DNA from: Hymenobacter montanus
GTDB taxonomy: Bacteria; Bacteroidota; Bacteroidia; Cytophagales; Hymenobacteraceae
DNA length: 64,000 nt
Reading direction: 5' to 3'
Assembly (NCBI RefSeq): GCF_014699115.1
Contig: NZ_JACXAD010000026.1
Coordinates: 1-64,000 of the forward strand
In this document: positions 15,600-23,773 of the stretch, piece after piece
Position numbering within the stretch: the stretch's first letter is position 1
Layout: every line of letters begins with the position of its first letter
The notes under the pieces: model-generated
The model's database searches: none
What the model was told of the DNA's origin: nothing
Seen by the model: the letters and a program-made list of their open reading frames with translations, nothing else
Made by a program: the position numbers and the translations under genes

Positions 15600-15745
15600 T
15601 CCCTCTTTCTGCTGCCCGATGACCTAGCCCAGGCCCGCTTGTTGGTCGAGCAGGCGGTACCCCTCTATAACGAAGAGCGACCCATCTGGCCCTGAACTAC
15701 TGCCTCAATCAAGTCCGTCGCCAAGGAAAAAGCCCCGCCGGAAAA
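15600..15745 (+). pseudogene. IS3-family transposase remnant, C-terminus
   Basis: Plus-strand frame DDLAQARLLVEQAVPLYNEE then RP is the standard end of IS3-group transposase OrfB. A one-base loss just after CGACCC shifts the frame; adding one C back restores PHLALNYCLNQVR, the conserved tail. Only the last ~45 codons remain, with no inverted repeat visible. Confidence 0.75.
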
Positions 15746-15781
15746 TCCGAACGAAGCCCTTACCTTAATTTCTGTCAACAT

Positions 15782-16810
15782 TTAGCCGGACGAGACAAGT
15801 AACCGCTCTTTCACGGCACGAGCAATGTACCCTTCTAGCAGGTAAAGCCGCAGTGAGACCGCAACAATGAGGCAGAATGTAGCCGTCAACAGCAGTAGAC
15901 TGGACACTTCAAGGCGGAAAAGTAGCGTAAAGAAGACATGTTGAATCAGGTAAATGGTAAAAGAAGCATTTCCAATCCGTAGCAGCAAGTTGTTTTTGGC
16001 AAAGGACTGTAGGCGGAATTCCTGCGCCAATACTGTCAGGCAAAGCAGGGCACTTGGTATGCCATAGATGAGCCCCCGAGGCAAGTCGATACCCGCTCCA
16101 ATCAGCAGCATCACCGTATCCCGATAATACCCAGTAGATGTTTCCGTCATTTGGTCAAGGGTCAGCCGCATCACTACCAGCAGCAGGACAATGGCGGAGC
16201 CCACCCACGCCAAGCTACGCAGGTGTGGCAGCAGCTTGTTCCGCAGCAAGTATATGAGCATGCCCAAGAAGAATTCCAGGTTAATGCTGGCCCGAATCTC
16301 TTTGATGATACCCAGTTGCAGGGGAACAAACTGCAGCACGAGGAGGAGGAGTAAAAACAGCGTGGCAATCCGTTTCATGTTCCGGGTCAGCAGCAACGCA
16401 AATGCCACAAAGGCATAAAAGAAAATCTCGTGGTTGAGCGACCAGCCTACTGGATGCACGGGGTCCTTCCCCATTGGGAGAAACAAGAAGCTTCGCATGA
16501 ATTCACCGGCGCTAGCATGGACCCGAAAAGCAACGTAGACGCCGGTTACATAGACCAGCGTTAATAGATAGTAGTAGGGCACGACACGGCTGAAGCGATT
16601 AACAAGGAACGTGTAAATCGGCCGCTTTGCCGGAAGCCCCTCGACTGAACCCGCGATAATAAAACCGGAGATGATGAAAAAGATATCGACCCCAATGCCG
16701 CCACCGAACTGAAGATTAGTCAGTGGATTGAAGGACGCCAGGTGAACAACCAGCACGAGCAGACAGGCCAGGGCCCGCAGCAACTGAATGGAAATAATTC
16801 TTTTATTCAT
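15782..16810 (-). CDS. Acyltransferase 3 family membrane protein (OafA type)
   Basis: A 342-residue integral membrane acyltransferase with about ten hydrophobic segments. The N-terminal pattern QLLRALACLLVLVVHLASF includes the catalytic-type His in the first segment. It is followed by GGGIGVDIFFIISGFII, a hallmark of the Acyl_transf_3 family that O-acetylates or acylates surface polysaccharides, peptidoglycan or antibiotics. The sequence around residues 120-135 (PVGWSLNHEIFFYAF) is also typical. Substrate cannot be predicted, as no glycan-synthesis genes are adjacent. It is embedded in an area of decayed genes, suggesting accessory DNA. Confidence 0.9.
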   Translation of the reverse strand: MNKRIISIQLLRALACLLVLVVHLASFNPLTNLQFGGGIGVDIFFIISGFIIAGSVEGLPAKRPIYTFLVNRFSRVVPYYYLLTLVYVTGVYVAFRVHASAGEFMRSFLFLPMGKDPVHPVGWSLNHEIFFYAFVAFALLLTRNMKRIATLFLLLLLVLQFVPLQLGIIKEIRASINLEFFLGMLIYLLRNKLLPHLRSLAWVGSAIVLLLVVMRLTLDQMTETSTGYYRDTVMLLIGAGIDLPRGLIYGIPSALLCLTVLAQEFRLQSFAKNNLLLRIGNASFTIYLIQHVFFTLLFRLEVSSLLLLTATFCLIVAVSLRLYLLEGYIARAVKERLLVSSG

Positions 16811-16889
16811 ATTACGATAAGGAGCTCATCCGGCAAAGCTACGGCCGGGAACCATGCCTGCGACGGCCGTATATATTCGCCCCATGGAA

Positions 16890-17119
16890 GTCGCTGCCCA
16901 CGCCTTGGCCGAAGCCACGCGCTCAGCACCTTTATTGATTACGGTGTCTGCATTGGTGCCAACAACCGGCCGCTGAACCACCGAGGCGACTGGTCGATAA
17001 AGGGCCACACCTACGCCGTACGCGTGGTCGAGAGCCGCACCGAAGGTATTCCGTTCGTGCACGTGCTCATCTTCCGTGGCGAGACGCCGTACTGTTTCAA
17101 AATCTTCGAGCGGCTGTGA
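16890..17119 (+). pseudogene. 5'-truncated remnant of a small conserved hypothetical
   Basis: The frame ending at 17119 contains VCIGANNRPLNHRGDWSIKG followed by HTYAVRVVESRTEGIPFVHV and ends PYCFKIFERL. This resembles small Bacteroidota proteins with a C-x-x-x-NRP-x(5)-W-x-x-KG-x-x-Y pattern and a terminal F-x-x-ERF. There is no start codon in a reasonable place; the frame simply runs in from the acyltransferase gene's 5' end. Probably a truncated gene; low certainty. Confidence 0.35.
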
Positions 17120-17167
17120 CTAAATTAAGCTTGATAGAAGTACAGCCGTATACCCTGCATGTACTCC

Positions 17168-17215
17168 GCTACCTAAAAGGCCGTTTCCCTAGTGGGAAAC
17201 GGCCTTTTAGGTAGC
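17168..17215. terminator. Perfect 22-base inverted repeat, bidirectional terminator
   Basis: Arms 17168-17189 and 17194-17215 are exact reverse complements around the loop TAGT (GCTACCTAAAAGGCCGTTTC with CC, and its complement). A and T runs lie inside the stem, as is usual for bidirectional terminators here. Confidence 0.8.
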
Positions 17216-17373
17216 GGGGACTGTAGCTGCACGCCCCCTTTATGCGCATGACCAAGAATCTACGAAATTTGAAGCCAAGGCTAGTCGCCCGGCCTACTTG
17301 CTTAAATCAAAGTTTAAACTAAAAGCAAAATAGCCACCTGCCTCCAAGGATAAGTAGCTATCAATCAATAATC

Positions 17374-17450
17374 GAGTAATAAGATTCGAATTCGCGACCC
17401 TCAGCTTGGGAAGAAATGGTCAGCCAGTATGCCTTACCATTTCCACTATT
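17374..17450 (-). pseudogene. tRNA-like relic resembling tRNA-Gly(CCC)
   Basis: Minus strand contains CTTCCCAAGCTGAGGGTCGC then GAATTCGAATC, which matches the anticodon loop (TTCCCAA, anticodon CCC), variable region and T-arm of a tRNA-Gly(CCC). A D-arm-like ATGGTAAGGCA lies upstream, but extra bases separate it from the anticodon, the 5' anticodon stem no longer pairs, and the acceptor stem has no partner. It is probably a dead tRNA fragment, possibly left by integration. Confidence 0.4.
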
Positions 17451-17498
17451 TAATAGGGCATAATAGAAATTTTGTCCCGCATACTGCCCCGTAAAAAT

Positions 17499-17547
17499 AA
17501 ACAAGGTCTGTAATTAGCTAATTAACAGCTATTTACAGACCTTGTTT
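17499..17547 (-). terminator. Terminator directly after tRNA(CAT)
   Basis: Arms 17499-17513 (AAACAAGGTCTGTAA) and 17533-17547 (TTACAGACCTTGTTT) are perfect complements of 15 bases. The hairpin begins two bases past the tRNA 3' end on the minus strand. Confidence 0.75.
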
Positions 17548-17548
17548 G

Positions 17549-17622
17549 TGGGCCCAACTGGAATCGAACCAGTGACCTGCTGATTATGAGTCAGCTGCTC
17601 TAACCGATTGAGCTATGGGCCC
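17549..17622 (-). tRNA. tRNA with anticodon CAT (Met, or Ile2 after modification)
   Basis: Minus strand folds as a standard 74-base tRNA: acceptor GGGCCCA/TGGGCCC, D-arm AGCTCAATCGGTTAGAGC, anticodon stem-loop CTGACTCATAATCAG with anticodon CAT, T-arm ACTGGTTCGATTCCAGT and discriminator A. CCA is not encoded. The CAT anticodon fits elongator Met or the lysidine-modified Ile tRNA; sequence alone does not let me decide. It does not look like an initiator, since the acceptor has a normal first pair. Confidence 0.95.
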
Positions 17623-17817
17623 AGTGCCGGAGGTAGTCATCTTTCACCTCAACCCGTGCCGTTGCCGGCCCTCCAACGGCACAAAAGTACGACCTTCGTT
17701 AGTAAAGTTGCTAGTGATTCGTCTCAGGTTGCCAATTACCAATGGGGTTTTCCTTTGGCCGGCCGCCAGCACCTAGCAGCTATCCGCTGACAACCAGGTA
17801 TTAAGTCCTACCCCTGC

Positions 17818-18477
17818 ATGCTACCTCATCTGCTATTTGATTTTGGCGGAGTCATCATCGACATCGACTACGAGGCCACTCTGACTGCCATGCGCCAGCT
17901 CAGCCGGGCGGGCAGCACCATTGCCTTTTCGCAGGCTCAGCAGGCCGGGCTGTTCGACCAGTTTGAAACCGGCCAGCTCTCCCCCGCCGAGTTTCGGGCC
18001 GGGCTACGCGCTGCCTATGACCTGGAAGCCACCGATGCCGAGCTCGACGCGGCCTGGCACGCCATGCTACTGGACGTACCAGCCAAGCGCCTCGCCCTGA
18101 TTGGCGAGTTACGCCAGCGGGGACACCAAACTGCGCTGCTCAGCAACACCAACGTGCTCCACATCGCGGAAATCAACCAGCGCCTGGCCACGACTTACGG
18201 CTTCACGAACGGCATCGCCGACGTACTCGACCGGGTTTTCTACTCCCAGGAAGTGGGGCTCCGGAAGCCCGGCGAGGAGGTTTTTCGGCACGCCCTGCGC
18301 GAAATGAACTGGCAGGCCGAGGATGTGTTGTTCATCGAGGACAGCCCGCAGCACGTGGCCACGGCTTGCCGCCTGGGGCTGCGGGTGCTCCACCTGGCCC
18401 CACCCCTTACCCTTACCACCGCCCTGCCCGAAGCCCTCCGTGCCTTTCCCCGAGAATACGCCCCCGTCCGTCCCTGA
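17818..18477 (+). CDS. HAD-superfamily hydrolase, subfamily IA
   Basis: A 219-residue cytoplasmic phosphatase-like enzyme. All four HAD motifs are visible: LFDFGGVIIDID near residue 5-16 with the nucleophile Asp, LLSNTN (motif II), the Lys of GLRKPGEEVF (motif III) and FIEDSPQHV (motif IV). The DFGGV form of motif I lacks the second Asp at +2 (Gly instead), as seen in YihX-type sugar-phosphate phosphatases. The substrate is unknown. The 3' end overlaps the M50 protease gene by 38 bases, suggesting coupled expression. Confidence 0.9.
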   Translation: MLPHLLFDFGGVIIDIDYEATLTAMRQLSRAGSTIAFSQAQQAGLFDQFETGQLSPAEFRAGLRAAYDLEATDAELDAAWHAMLLDVPAKRLALIGELRQRGHQTALLSNTNVLHIAEINQRLATTYGFTNGIADVLDRVFYSQEVGLRKPGEEVFRHALREMNWQAEDVLFIEDSPQHVATACRLGLRVLHLAPPLTLTTALPEALRAFPREYAPVRP

Positions 18478-19699
18478 CCCCGACTTTGCGGAGCCCCCCC
18501 TAACCGCTCCTATTCCCTATTTCGACCTTGCTCGGGTACCGGCGCGGCGCGGGCGGGAGCGCCGGCTTTTGCCGTGGCCCGCGCCGTCGCCAGGCCGGAC
18601 CTATGCGCTGCATCTCGCCCTGTTCCTAGTAACGCTGGTTACCACCACGCTGGCCGGCATTGAGCTCACCCGGGGCGATATTGGGTTCCTGCCCCTCGAC
18701 GTATTTCAGCTGCGGGGGGCGGCGCTATGGGCGGAAGTGCGGCGTGGCCTGTGGTTTGCCCTGCCGTTTCTGGGGGTGCTCACGGTGCACGAGTTCGGAC
18801 ACTACTTCACGGCCCGCCGCAACCAGGTACAGAGCTCGCTGCCCTACTACATTCCGTTTCCGATGGGGCTGGGCACCTTCGGAGCCATCATTCGCATCAA
18901 GCAACGAATTTTTTCGCGACGGGAGTTTTTCGATATTGGGCTGGCGGGCCCTCTGGCGGGCTTTCTGGTGGCGGTGCCCGTGCTGATTTACGGGTTTACC
19001 CACCTGCCGCCGCTCGACTATCTGTTCAGCATTCACCCCGAGTATGCGCCGTACGGGGCCGACTACGCCCGTTACGTGTACCCCCCCGGCGCCCAAGGCC
19101 TCACGTTGGCCAAGCCCTTGCTCTACCGTTTGCTGGAGTCGGCACTCGCTGACCCCGGCCGCCTGCCCCATCCCAACGAGCTGTTGCACTACCCCGTGCT
19201 GCTGGCCGGGGCGCTGAGCCTGTTTTTCACGGCGCTGAACCTGCTGCCCATGGGCCAGCTCGATGGCGGCCACATCCTCTACGGATTGCTGGGCCGGGGG
19301 CGCTTCAACCGGCTGGCGCTGGGGCTGTTTGTGGCGTTTATTTTTTATGCTGGCCTGGGGTTGTTTTCGCTGCGCAACGGTTGGCAAAGCTGGGCTTACG
19401 GCGGCCCGGTTTACGCGCTATACCTGGGGCTGATATTCTGGTGCGTGCTGCCCACCCCACGGCAGGGACTGTTGCTGGCCGCGGGGATTTGGGCGGCCCA
19501 GGTGGCCTGCGCCATTGCGAAACCTACCATTTTGGGCAACCCAGGCTGGCTTATCCTCGGGTTATTACTGGGCCGGTTTACTGGAATTTACCACCCGCCC
19601 GCCCCCGACGAGCGGCCCCTTAGCCCGGGCCGGAAGGTGCTGGGCTGGGTAATGGTGGCTATTTTTGTTCTGTGCTTTACGCCGAGCCCTTTTAAGTAG
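18440..19699 (+). CDS. Site-2 protease family (M50) membrane metalloprotease
   Basis: An intramembrane zinc protease. With the GTG start at 18440 it has 419 residues; longer upstream starts would lie deep inside the HAD gene and encode unlikely sequence. The zinc-binding HEFGH is at residues 117-121 in a hydrophobic segment (GVLTVHEFGHYF), and the second motif NLLPMGQLDGGH is at 267-278, giving the third ligand Asp. About seven transmembrane segments; no PDZ domain is obvious. Proteases of this type cut transmembrane segments of anti-sigma factors or signal proteins. Its target is unknown; no anti-sigma factor is adjacent. Confidence 0.88.
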   Translation: MPFPENTPPSVPDPDFAEPPLTAPIPYFDLARVPARRGRERRLLPWPAPSPGRTYALHLALFLVTLVTTTLAGIELTRGDIGFLPLDVFQLRGAALWAEVRRGLWFALPFLGVLTVHEFGHYFTARRNQVQSSLPYYIPFPMGLGTFGAIIRIKQRIFSRREFFDIGLAGPLAGFLVAVPVLIYGFTHLPPLDYLFSIHPEYAPYGADYARYVYPPGAQGLTLAKPLLYRLLESALADPGRLPHPNELLHYPVLLAGALSLFFTALNLLPMGQLDGGHILYGLLGRGRFNRLALGLFVAFIFYAGLGLFSLRNGWQSWAYGGPVYALYLGLIFWCVLPTPRQGLLLAAGIWAAQVACAIAKPTILGNPGWLILGLLLGRFTGIYHPPAPDERPLSPGRKVLGWVMVAIFVLCFTPSPFK

Positions 19700-19810
19700 A
19701 TAAGTAGATTGGCGGTTAACATCCGGCGGTCAACAACCAACTAAATTGCTTGACCCGCTCATCGGCCGACGGCCTCGGCAGTCTCCCCCTATTGCCTTCT
19801 GACTTCAGTA

Positions 19811-20449
19811 ATGATTTTCACCCAAAAACAGCTTTTTCTGGGCACCACGCATATTGCCCTGCGGGCCGAAAGCCTCTACGTGTGCAAGCGCAACCCGCAG
19901 GGGGTCGCGACCCTTGAAGCCGAAGTACCCTATGAGGAAATTTTACCCGTTAAAGCCATCGAGCAGCGGTATATTCCTACCAACCAGCTGTTGCCCATGG
20001 CTTTGCTGCTGGTATTTTGGGGTTACGGCCCGTGGCGGGAATGGCTGGCTACGGGCCAGGCCGGTTTCCCGCTGTACTTGTGGTGGGTTATTCTGAGCGT
20101 CAACGCCCTGACCATTTGGATACGCTTTGAGCAGCAGTGGTCTACTTTCCGGCTGCAAACCGCGCACCTGGCCCTGACGCTGGCCGGGCGACCCTGGCAG
20201 CGCAAGCAGTTTCGGGCCTTAGTCGCCGAGCTTGAGCGCCGCACCAAAGCCTACCTGCGCGACGAATATGGCCAGGTTAACCCGCTTGGATTCATCGAGC
20301 CCCAGTTGCGCCGGGTCGCTTGGCTACGCGAATTAGAAGTTCTTAGCGGCCCCGAAGCCCAGGCTTTATCCACCCGCCTGACGGGACGACGCAGCAACGC
20401 CCCCCTCAAGAGCATGGGGCAGGAGCTAGAATCCCCCTACCTGAACTGA
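19811..20449 (+). CDS. Uncharacterised two-helix membrane protein
   Basis: A 212-residue protein that I do not recognise. An N-terminal beta-rich soluble part (residues 1-60) precedes a hairpin of two transmembrane helices (about LLPMALLLVFWGYG and LYLWWVILSVNALTIWI), and a charged C-terminal half (about 100-212) follows. The layout, beta segment plus helical hairpin, resembles membrane-attached PH-like proteins, but that is only a guess from topology. It follows the M50 protease by 111 bases on the same strand and could be in its transcript. Confidence 0.7.
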   Translation: MIFTQKQLFLGTTHIALRAESLYVCKRNPQGVATLEAEVPYEEILPVKAIEQRYIPTNQLLPMALLLVFWGYGPWREWLATGQAGFPLYLWWVILSVNALTIWIRFEQQWSTFRLQTAHLALTLAGRPWQRKQFRALVAELERRTKAYLRDEYGQVNPLGFIEPQLRRVAWLRELEVLSGPEAQALSTRLTGRRSNAPLKSMGQELESPYLN

Positions 20450-20695
20450 GGCGCTATTTAATTCCCGGCATCGTCTTGGGTGAAACGAAACAGCTAGCTG
20501 AGCGGCTTGGTGGTTTTGCTGGGTGGCGCACAACACCCTCGTGCTTTGCGCCTGGAGAGGCTCGCAACGGCACACTTGGGGCCCTTATGGTCGATTAACT
20601 TGGCCGGTTCGGACGGATTCGGTAGCCACCACCCAGCGGTCATTGTACTATTATTGTACGATAGCGGATTCTCTGGCCTTAATCCTGCCGCCTGC

Positions 20696-21424
20696 ATGCT
20701 GCCCTTCCCCGCTCCTCCAGCTCTGGTAAGTATCATCATCCCCACTTACAACGAAGCCGATGGGATTGAGACGCTGCTCCACCATCTCTATCAGGCCGGC
20801 GCGGCCACCGATGCTGCCGTCGAAATCATCGTGAGCGATGGTCACAGCACCGACGCCACGGCCGCCCGGGCCCGGCAGGCAGGGGCCCGAGTACTAGCCT
20901 GCCCCACCAAAGGCCGCGCCGCTCAGCTTAACTACGGCGCCCGGCAGGCCGCGGGCAGCATCCTATATTTCCTGCACGCCGATACCTTTCCGCCCGCTGG
21001 CTTTCTCGGCGACATCCGACAGGCGGTAGCAACGGGCTACGGTTGCGGCTGCTACCGGCTGGCCTTCGACGAGCCCCACTGGTTTTTGCGGGCCAGTGCC
21101 TGGCTTACCCGCTTCAACCTGGAGGTTGTCCGCTTCGGCGACCAGAGCTTATTCGTCCTGAAAACCGTGTTTGAGAAAGCTGGCGGCTACCGCGAGCAGA
21201 TGCTGGTGATGGAAGATCAGGAAATTACGCGGCGCTTACGCCAGCACGCCCGGCTGCGGGTGTTGCCGGCTAGCGTCGTCACCTCAGCCCGTAAATACCG
21301 CGCAAATGGCGTATTCCGGTTGCAGGGCGTCTTCCTGTTCATTACCATCCTCTACCGCCTTGGGGCGCCGCAGGCCACGCTGCTCCGCACCTACCGGGCC
21401 CTTATTCGCCAGGATAAACTGTGA
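20696..21424 (+). CDS. TIGR04283-type glycosyltransferase family 2
   Basis: A 242-residue GT-A glycosyltransferase. From the Met at 20696 it begins MLPFPAPPALVSIIIPTYNE, the standard GT2 opening, followed by VSDGHSTDATAARA, GRAAQLNYGARQA and LHADTFPP (the metal-binding D-x-D-like site). This compact form with LHAD and EDQEITRRL matches TIGR04283, a family named for arsenosugar biosynthesis but also found outside arsenic clusters. No arsenic genes are present nearby, so the arsenosugar role should not be assumed. The longer frame from 20507 adds 63 unlikely residues. Confidence 0.85.
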   Translation: MLPFPAPPALVSIIIPTYNEADGIETLLHHLYQAGAATDAAVEIIVSDGHSTDATAARARQAGARVLACPTKGRAAQLNYGARQAAGSILYFLHADTFPPAGFLGDIRQAVATGYGCGCYRLAFDEPHWFLRASAWLTRFNLEVVRFGDQSLFVLKTVFEKAGGYREQMLVMEDQEITRRLRQHARLRVLPASVVTSARKYRANGVFRLQGVFLFITILYRLGAPQATLLRTYRALIRQDKL

Positions 21425-21858
21425 ACGATTGCGGGGCATTGCTAGAATGCCAAACCGCAGTTGTTCTTATCTTAATTTTCTGGAGCGGTCAGGAAATAAC
21501 AGCCTGGCAGTCAGCAGATTTACTACCAATGCAAGGGCTTCAAAATGGGCTGATTAAGGGGTTTGGCAGTACTACCTTGTTGGTCGCGTAACAGCTGCTC
21601 CACAAAAAGCAGTCGGGACCCAGGGCTGACCAATCGGCTCGACAGTACTATCGGAAGCCAGTCAGGTATTGGTGGCGCTCGGAGCTGATATGGTGGCCCA
21701 TGAAGGAAAGGGCACTTTGAAGCTGCGGCTCCGCACCCGGCCCAAGCTTTTACTATCCAGGGCCTTGGGTAGGCTGGTAGCTGAAGCATACCTCCAAATT
21801 GGTAGTAGAGGTAAACAATGGGAAAGGATACACGCGGGGCATGGCCCCCACCTGTAAG

Positions 21859-21888
21859 TTGAACGAGCAGGGCTTCTTCCTAACTTTG
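21859..21888 (+). promoter_or_regulatory. Promoter of the CNGKC small protein gene
   Basis: TTG (21859-21861), 19 bases, TAACTTTG (21881-21888): a full match to the Bacteroidota consensus. It lies downstream of the ATG at 21799 and upstream of the GTG at 21937, which decides the start in favour of the GTG. Confidence 0.75.
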
Positions 21889-21936
21889 CCTCCAGTACCT
21901 TCCTCTTTGGCAGGCGCCTTGCCCCCTACTCCCCCC

Positions 21937-22317
21937 GTGAACCGACTCTTGGCTCTTTTCCTCGCTGGCCTCGTGCTGCTCCAAACCCTGGGGCAGGAGG
22001 TGCTGGTGGTGAACTATCAGCTGAATAAGGCCCGCATCACGGAACGGTACTGCGTGAACAAGGCCCGGCCCCGGCTGCAGTGCAACGGCAAATGCCACCT
22101 GGCGCGGCAACTACGAAAAGCCGATGCCACCGAGAAAAAAGCCCCGGGCGGCTCCCTGGGCAAGGTAAAATACGAGCTACTGCCCTCGGCTACGGTGGCC
22201 TTGTGTCCGCCCCGGCAATGGTGGGCAGCGGCGAGCGGTTACCCAGCCCGGGCAGCAGCTTGCTACAGGGTGGTGCCCGGCGCGGGCATATTTCGGCCGC
22301 CCCGCCCCCTATCCTGA
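21937..22317 (+). CDS. Small exported Cys-rich protein, probable metal-handling accessory
   Basis: A 126-residue protein starting at GTG. It has an N-terminal hydrophobic signal (NRLLALFLAGLVLLQTL), then a conserved block VVNYQLNKARITERYCVNKA and RPRLQCNGKCHLARQLRKA. The Cys pair C-N-G-K-C-H and the earlier Cys suggest metal or redox chemistry in the envelope. Similar small proteins are common in Bacteroidota, often near copper or TonB genes as I recall. Here it stands 137 bases upstream of an MbnP gene on the same strand. Function unproven. Confidence 0.75.
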   Translation: MNRLLALFLAGLVLLQTLGQEVLVVNYQLNKARITERYCVNKARPRLQCNGKCHLARQLRKADATEKKAPGGSLGKVKYELLPSATVALCPPRQWWAAASGYPARAAACYRVVPGAGIFRPPRPLS

Positions 22318-22454
22318 TTGCGGGCTGGGCACTTCTCCTACCACAAGGTCAGGGGAAATAGGTCCTTGATCCGGTCGTGCCAATGGCTGACCTGAACGCG
22401 TGCGCGGACCCGCCACCACGTTGCCAATCAGTTTTAGGTATCCTTTAATTTTTT

Positions 22455-23297
22455 ATGAATATGAAACGCTCTCTCGTTTCCACTTTTACCAGTGCGCTAG
22501 TGCTGGCAACCCTCAGCTTCACGAGCTGCAAAAAAGATTCGGACCAGCCCACCACCGAAACGGGCGAATTCACCTTGCACATGGACAATGGCGTGACTCA
22601 GCAGAGCAGCGCCGGCACCCCAACCTTTCGGTCGCTGGTGCTGAATGCCAACACGTACCAGAACGCCAACGGGGATGACTTCACGGTGAGCACCTTCAAA
22701 TACTACATCTCCAACGTGAAGCTGCTAAAGGCCGACAACTCCTCGTACTCCGTGCCCGACAGCTATTTCCTGGTTGACCATTCCAGGCCCGAAACCCAAG
22801 ACCTGGAGATGAAGGGCGTGCCCGTGGGTGATTACACCGGCGTGACGTTCACCGTGGGGGTAGACAGTTCCCGTACCAAAGCCGGCAACTTCAGCGGCGT
22901 GCTTAATAGTAACAACGGCATGCTCTGGACCATGAATGGGAACGAGTTCATCAACCTGAAGCTGGAAGGCACGTCGCCGCAGTCGCCCACGCGCGGCTTG
23001 GTTTTTCACGTGGCGGGCTACAAAGGAGCCGCCAACAACACCATCCGCACCGTGACGCTGCCCTTCCCAGCGGCCAACCTGCTGGTGCGGCCCGACCACT
23101 CGCCCGAAATTCATATGCACGTCGACATTGCCAAGCTATTCACCGGCCCCAACCCGACTGCCACCCCGCCTTCGCCTTTTCAGAACCCGGTGAAGTTTAG
23201 TGAGGTCTACAACAAGATGGGTGGACCATCCGCCTCGAAGCTGGCCGATAACATTGCCGCCGGTATGTTTTCAGTGTCGCACATTCACGCTAACTAA
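22455..23297 (+). CDS. MbnP-family lipoprotein
   Basis: A 280-residue exported lipoprotein. The signal peptide ends in the lipobox LSFTSC, followed by KK. The mature part matches the MbnP family: GEFTLHMDNGV near the start, TFKYYISNVKLLKADNSSYS, the hydrophilic core GVPVGDYTGVTFTVGVDSS, and the C-terminal MFSVSHIHAN. MbnP proteins bind copper after modification of a Trp by the diheme enzyme MbnH. Here MLWTMNGNEFINLKLEG contains a conserved Trp that could be the site, but I see no MbnH gene in the window. A role in periplasmic copper handling is inferred from the family and neighbours. Confidence 0.85.
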   Translation: MNMKRSLVSTFTSALVLATLSFTSCKKDSDQPTTETGEFTLHMDNGVTQQSSAGTPTFRSLVLNANTYQNANGDDFTVSTFKYYISNVKLLKADNSSYSVPDSYFLVDHSRPETQDLEMKGVPVGDYTGVTFTVGVDSSRTKAGNFSGVLNSNNGMLWTMNGNEFINLKLEGTSPQSPTRGLVFHVAGYKGAANNTIRTVTLPFPAANLLVRPDHSPEIHMHVDIAKLFTGPNPTATPPSPFQNPVKFSEVYNKMGGPSASKLADNIAAGMFSVSHIHAN

Positions 23298-23433
23298 CGG
23301 CGGATTTCACGCTGCAAGGACGCCACTCTTTGGGTCATCTTATCCAGGCTGTCCTCGATATATAGTCACCTAGCAGCTCGTCGTTTCACGCTTACTGCTG
23401 AGCCACGACACCTTAGTGGCCCATCACCATACT

Positions 23434-23623
23434 TAAGAGCCTATCCGGAAAAGAAGCAGCCCGTCCTGCTCCTCTATCGTCCGTGAAGTCGCAGCCTCTG
23501 TACCGCGGCAGTACTTCATTCGATTGGATCTACTCTCGTGGTCGAGAGGCTGCGACAAGCGGACGCCAGATAGAGCAGGACGTTCTGTTTTTTAAGGGCA
23601 GACATTTTTCGGATAGGCTCTTA
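23434..23623. mobile_element. MITE-like element between mbnP-like and CDICGC barrel genes
   Basis: A 190-base non-coding element. Its ends are inverted (TAAGAGCCTATCCG at 23434 and CGGATAGGCTCTTA ending 23623); subterminal arms CGTCCTGCTC... pair with ...GAGCAGGACG; and a third nested pair GTCGCAGCCTCT (23488-23499) / AGAGGCTGCGAC (23545-23556) forms the core. Element ends defined as AGAGCC/GGCTCT are flanked by TA on both sides. The GAGCCTATCCG terminus resembles IS5-type ends. No transposase is encoded, so movement would need one in trans. Confidence 0.75.
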
Positions 23624-23773
23624 GTAACGAGTGTAGGGGAAGTCGGTTAGCCAGGCTAAGCGCGGGCAATGCGGCACGGGCCAGAGTTTAATTGGCACCA
23701 AACAGCAGCCTGACACCGACGTGCGCCAGCCCCCTTGGTGCATTGCAGCTATTCTTTAACGGTTATTCCTTCG

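Noticed and set aside
16826..17062. 78-residue frame (minus) after the acyltransferase
   Set aside because: The plus-strand frame in the same place has better protein character; this one has low complexity and no family pattern.
20507..20695. Longer N-terminus for the glycosyltransferase
   Set aside because: The added 63 residues have no family match and the GT2 start motif begins right after the Met at 20696.
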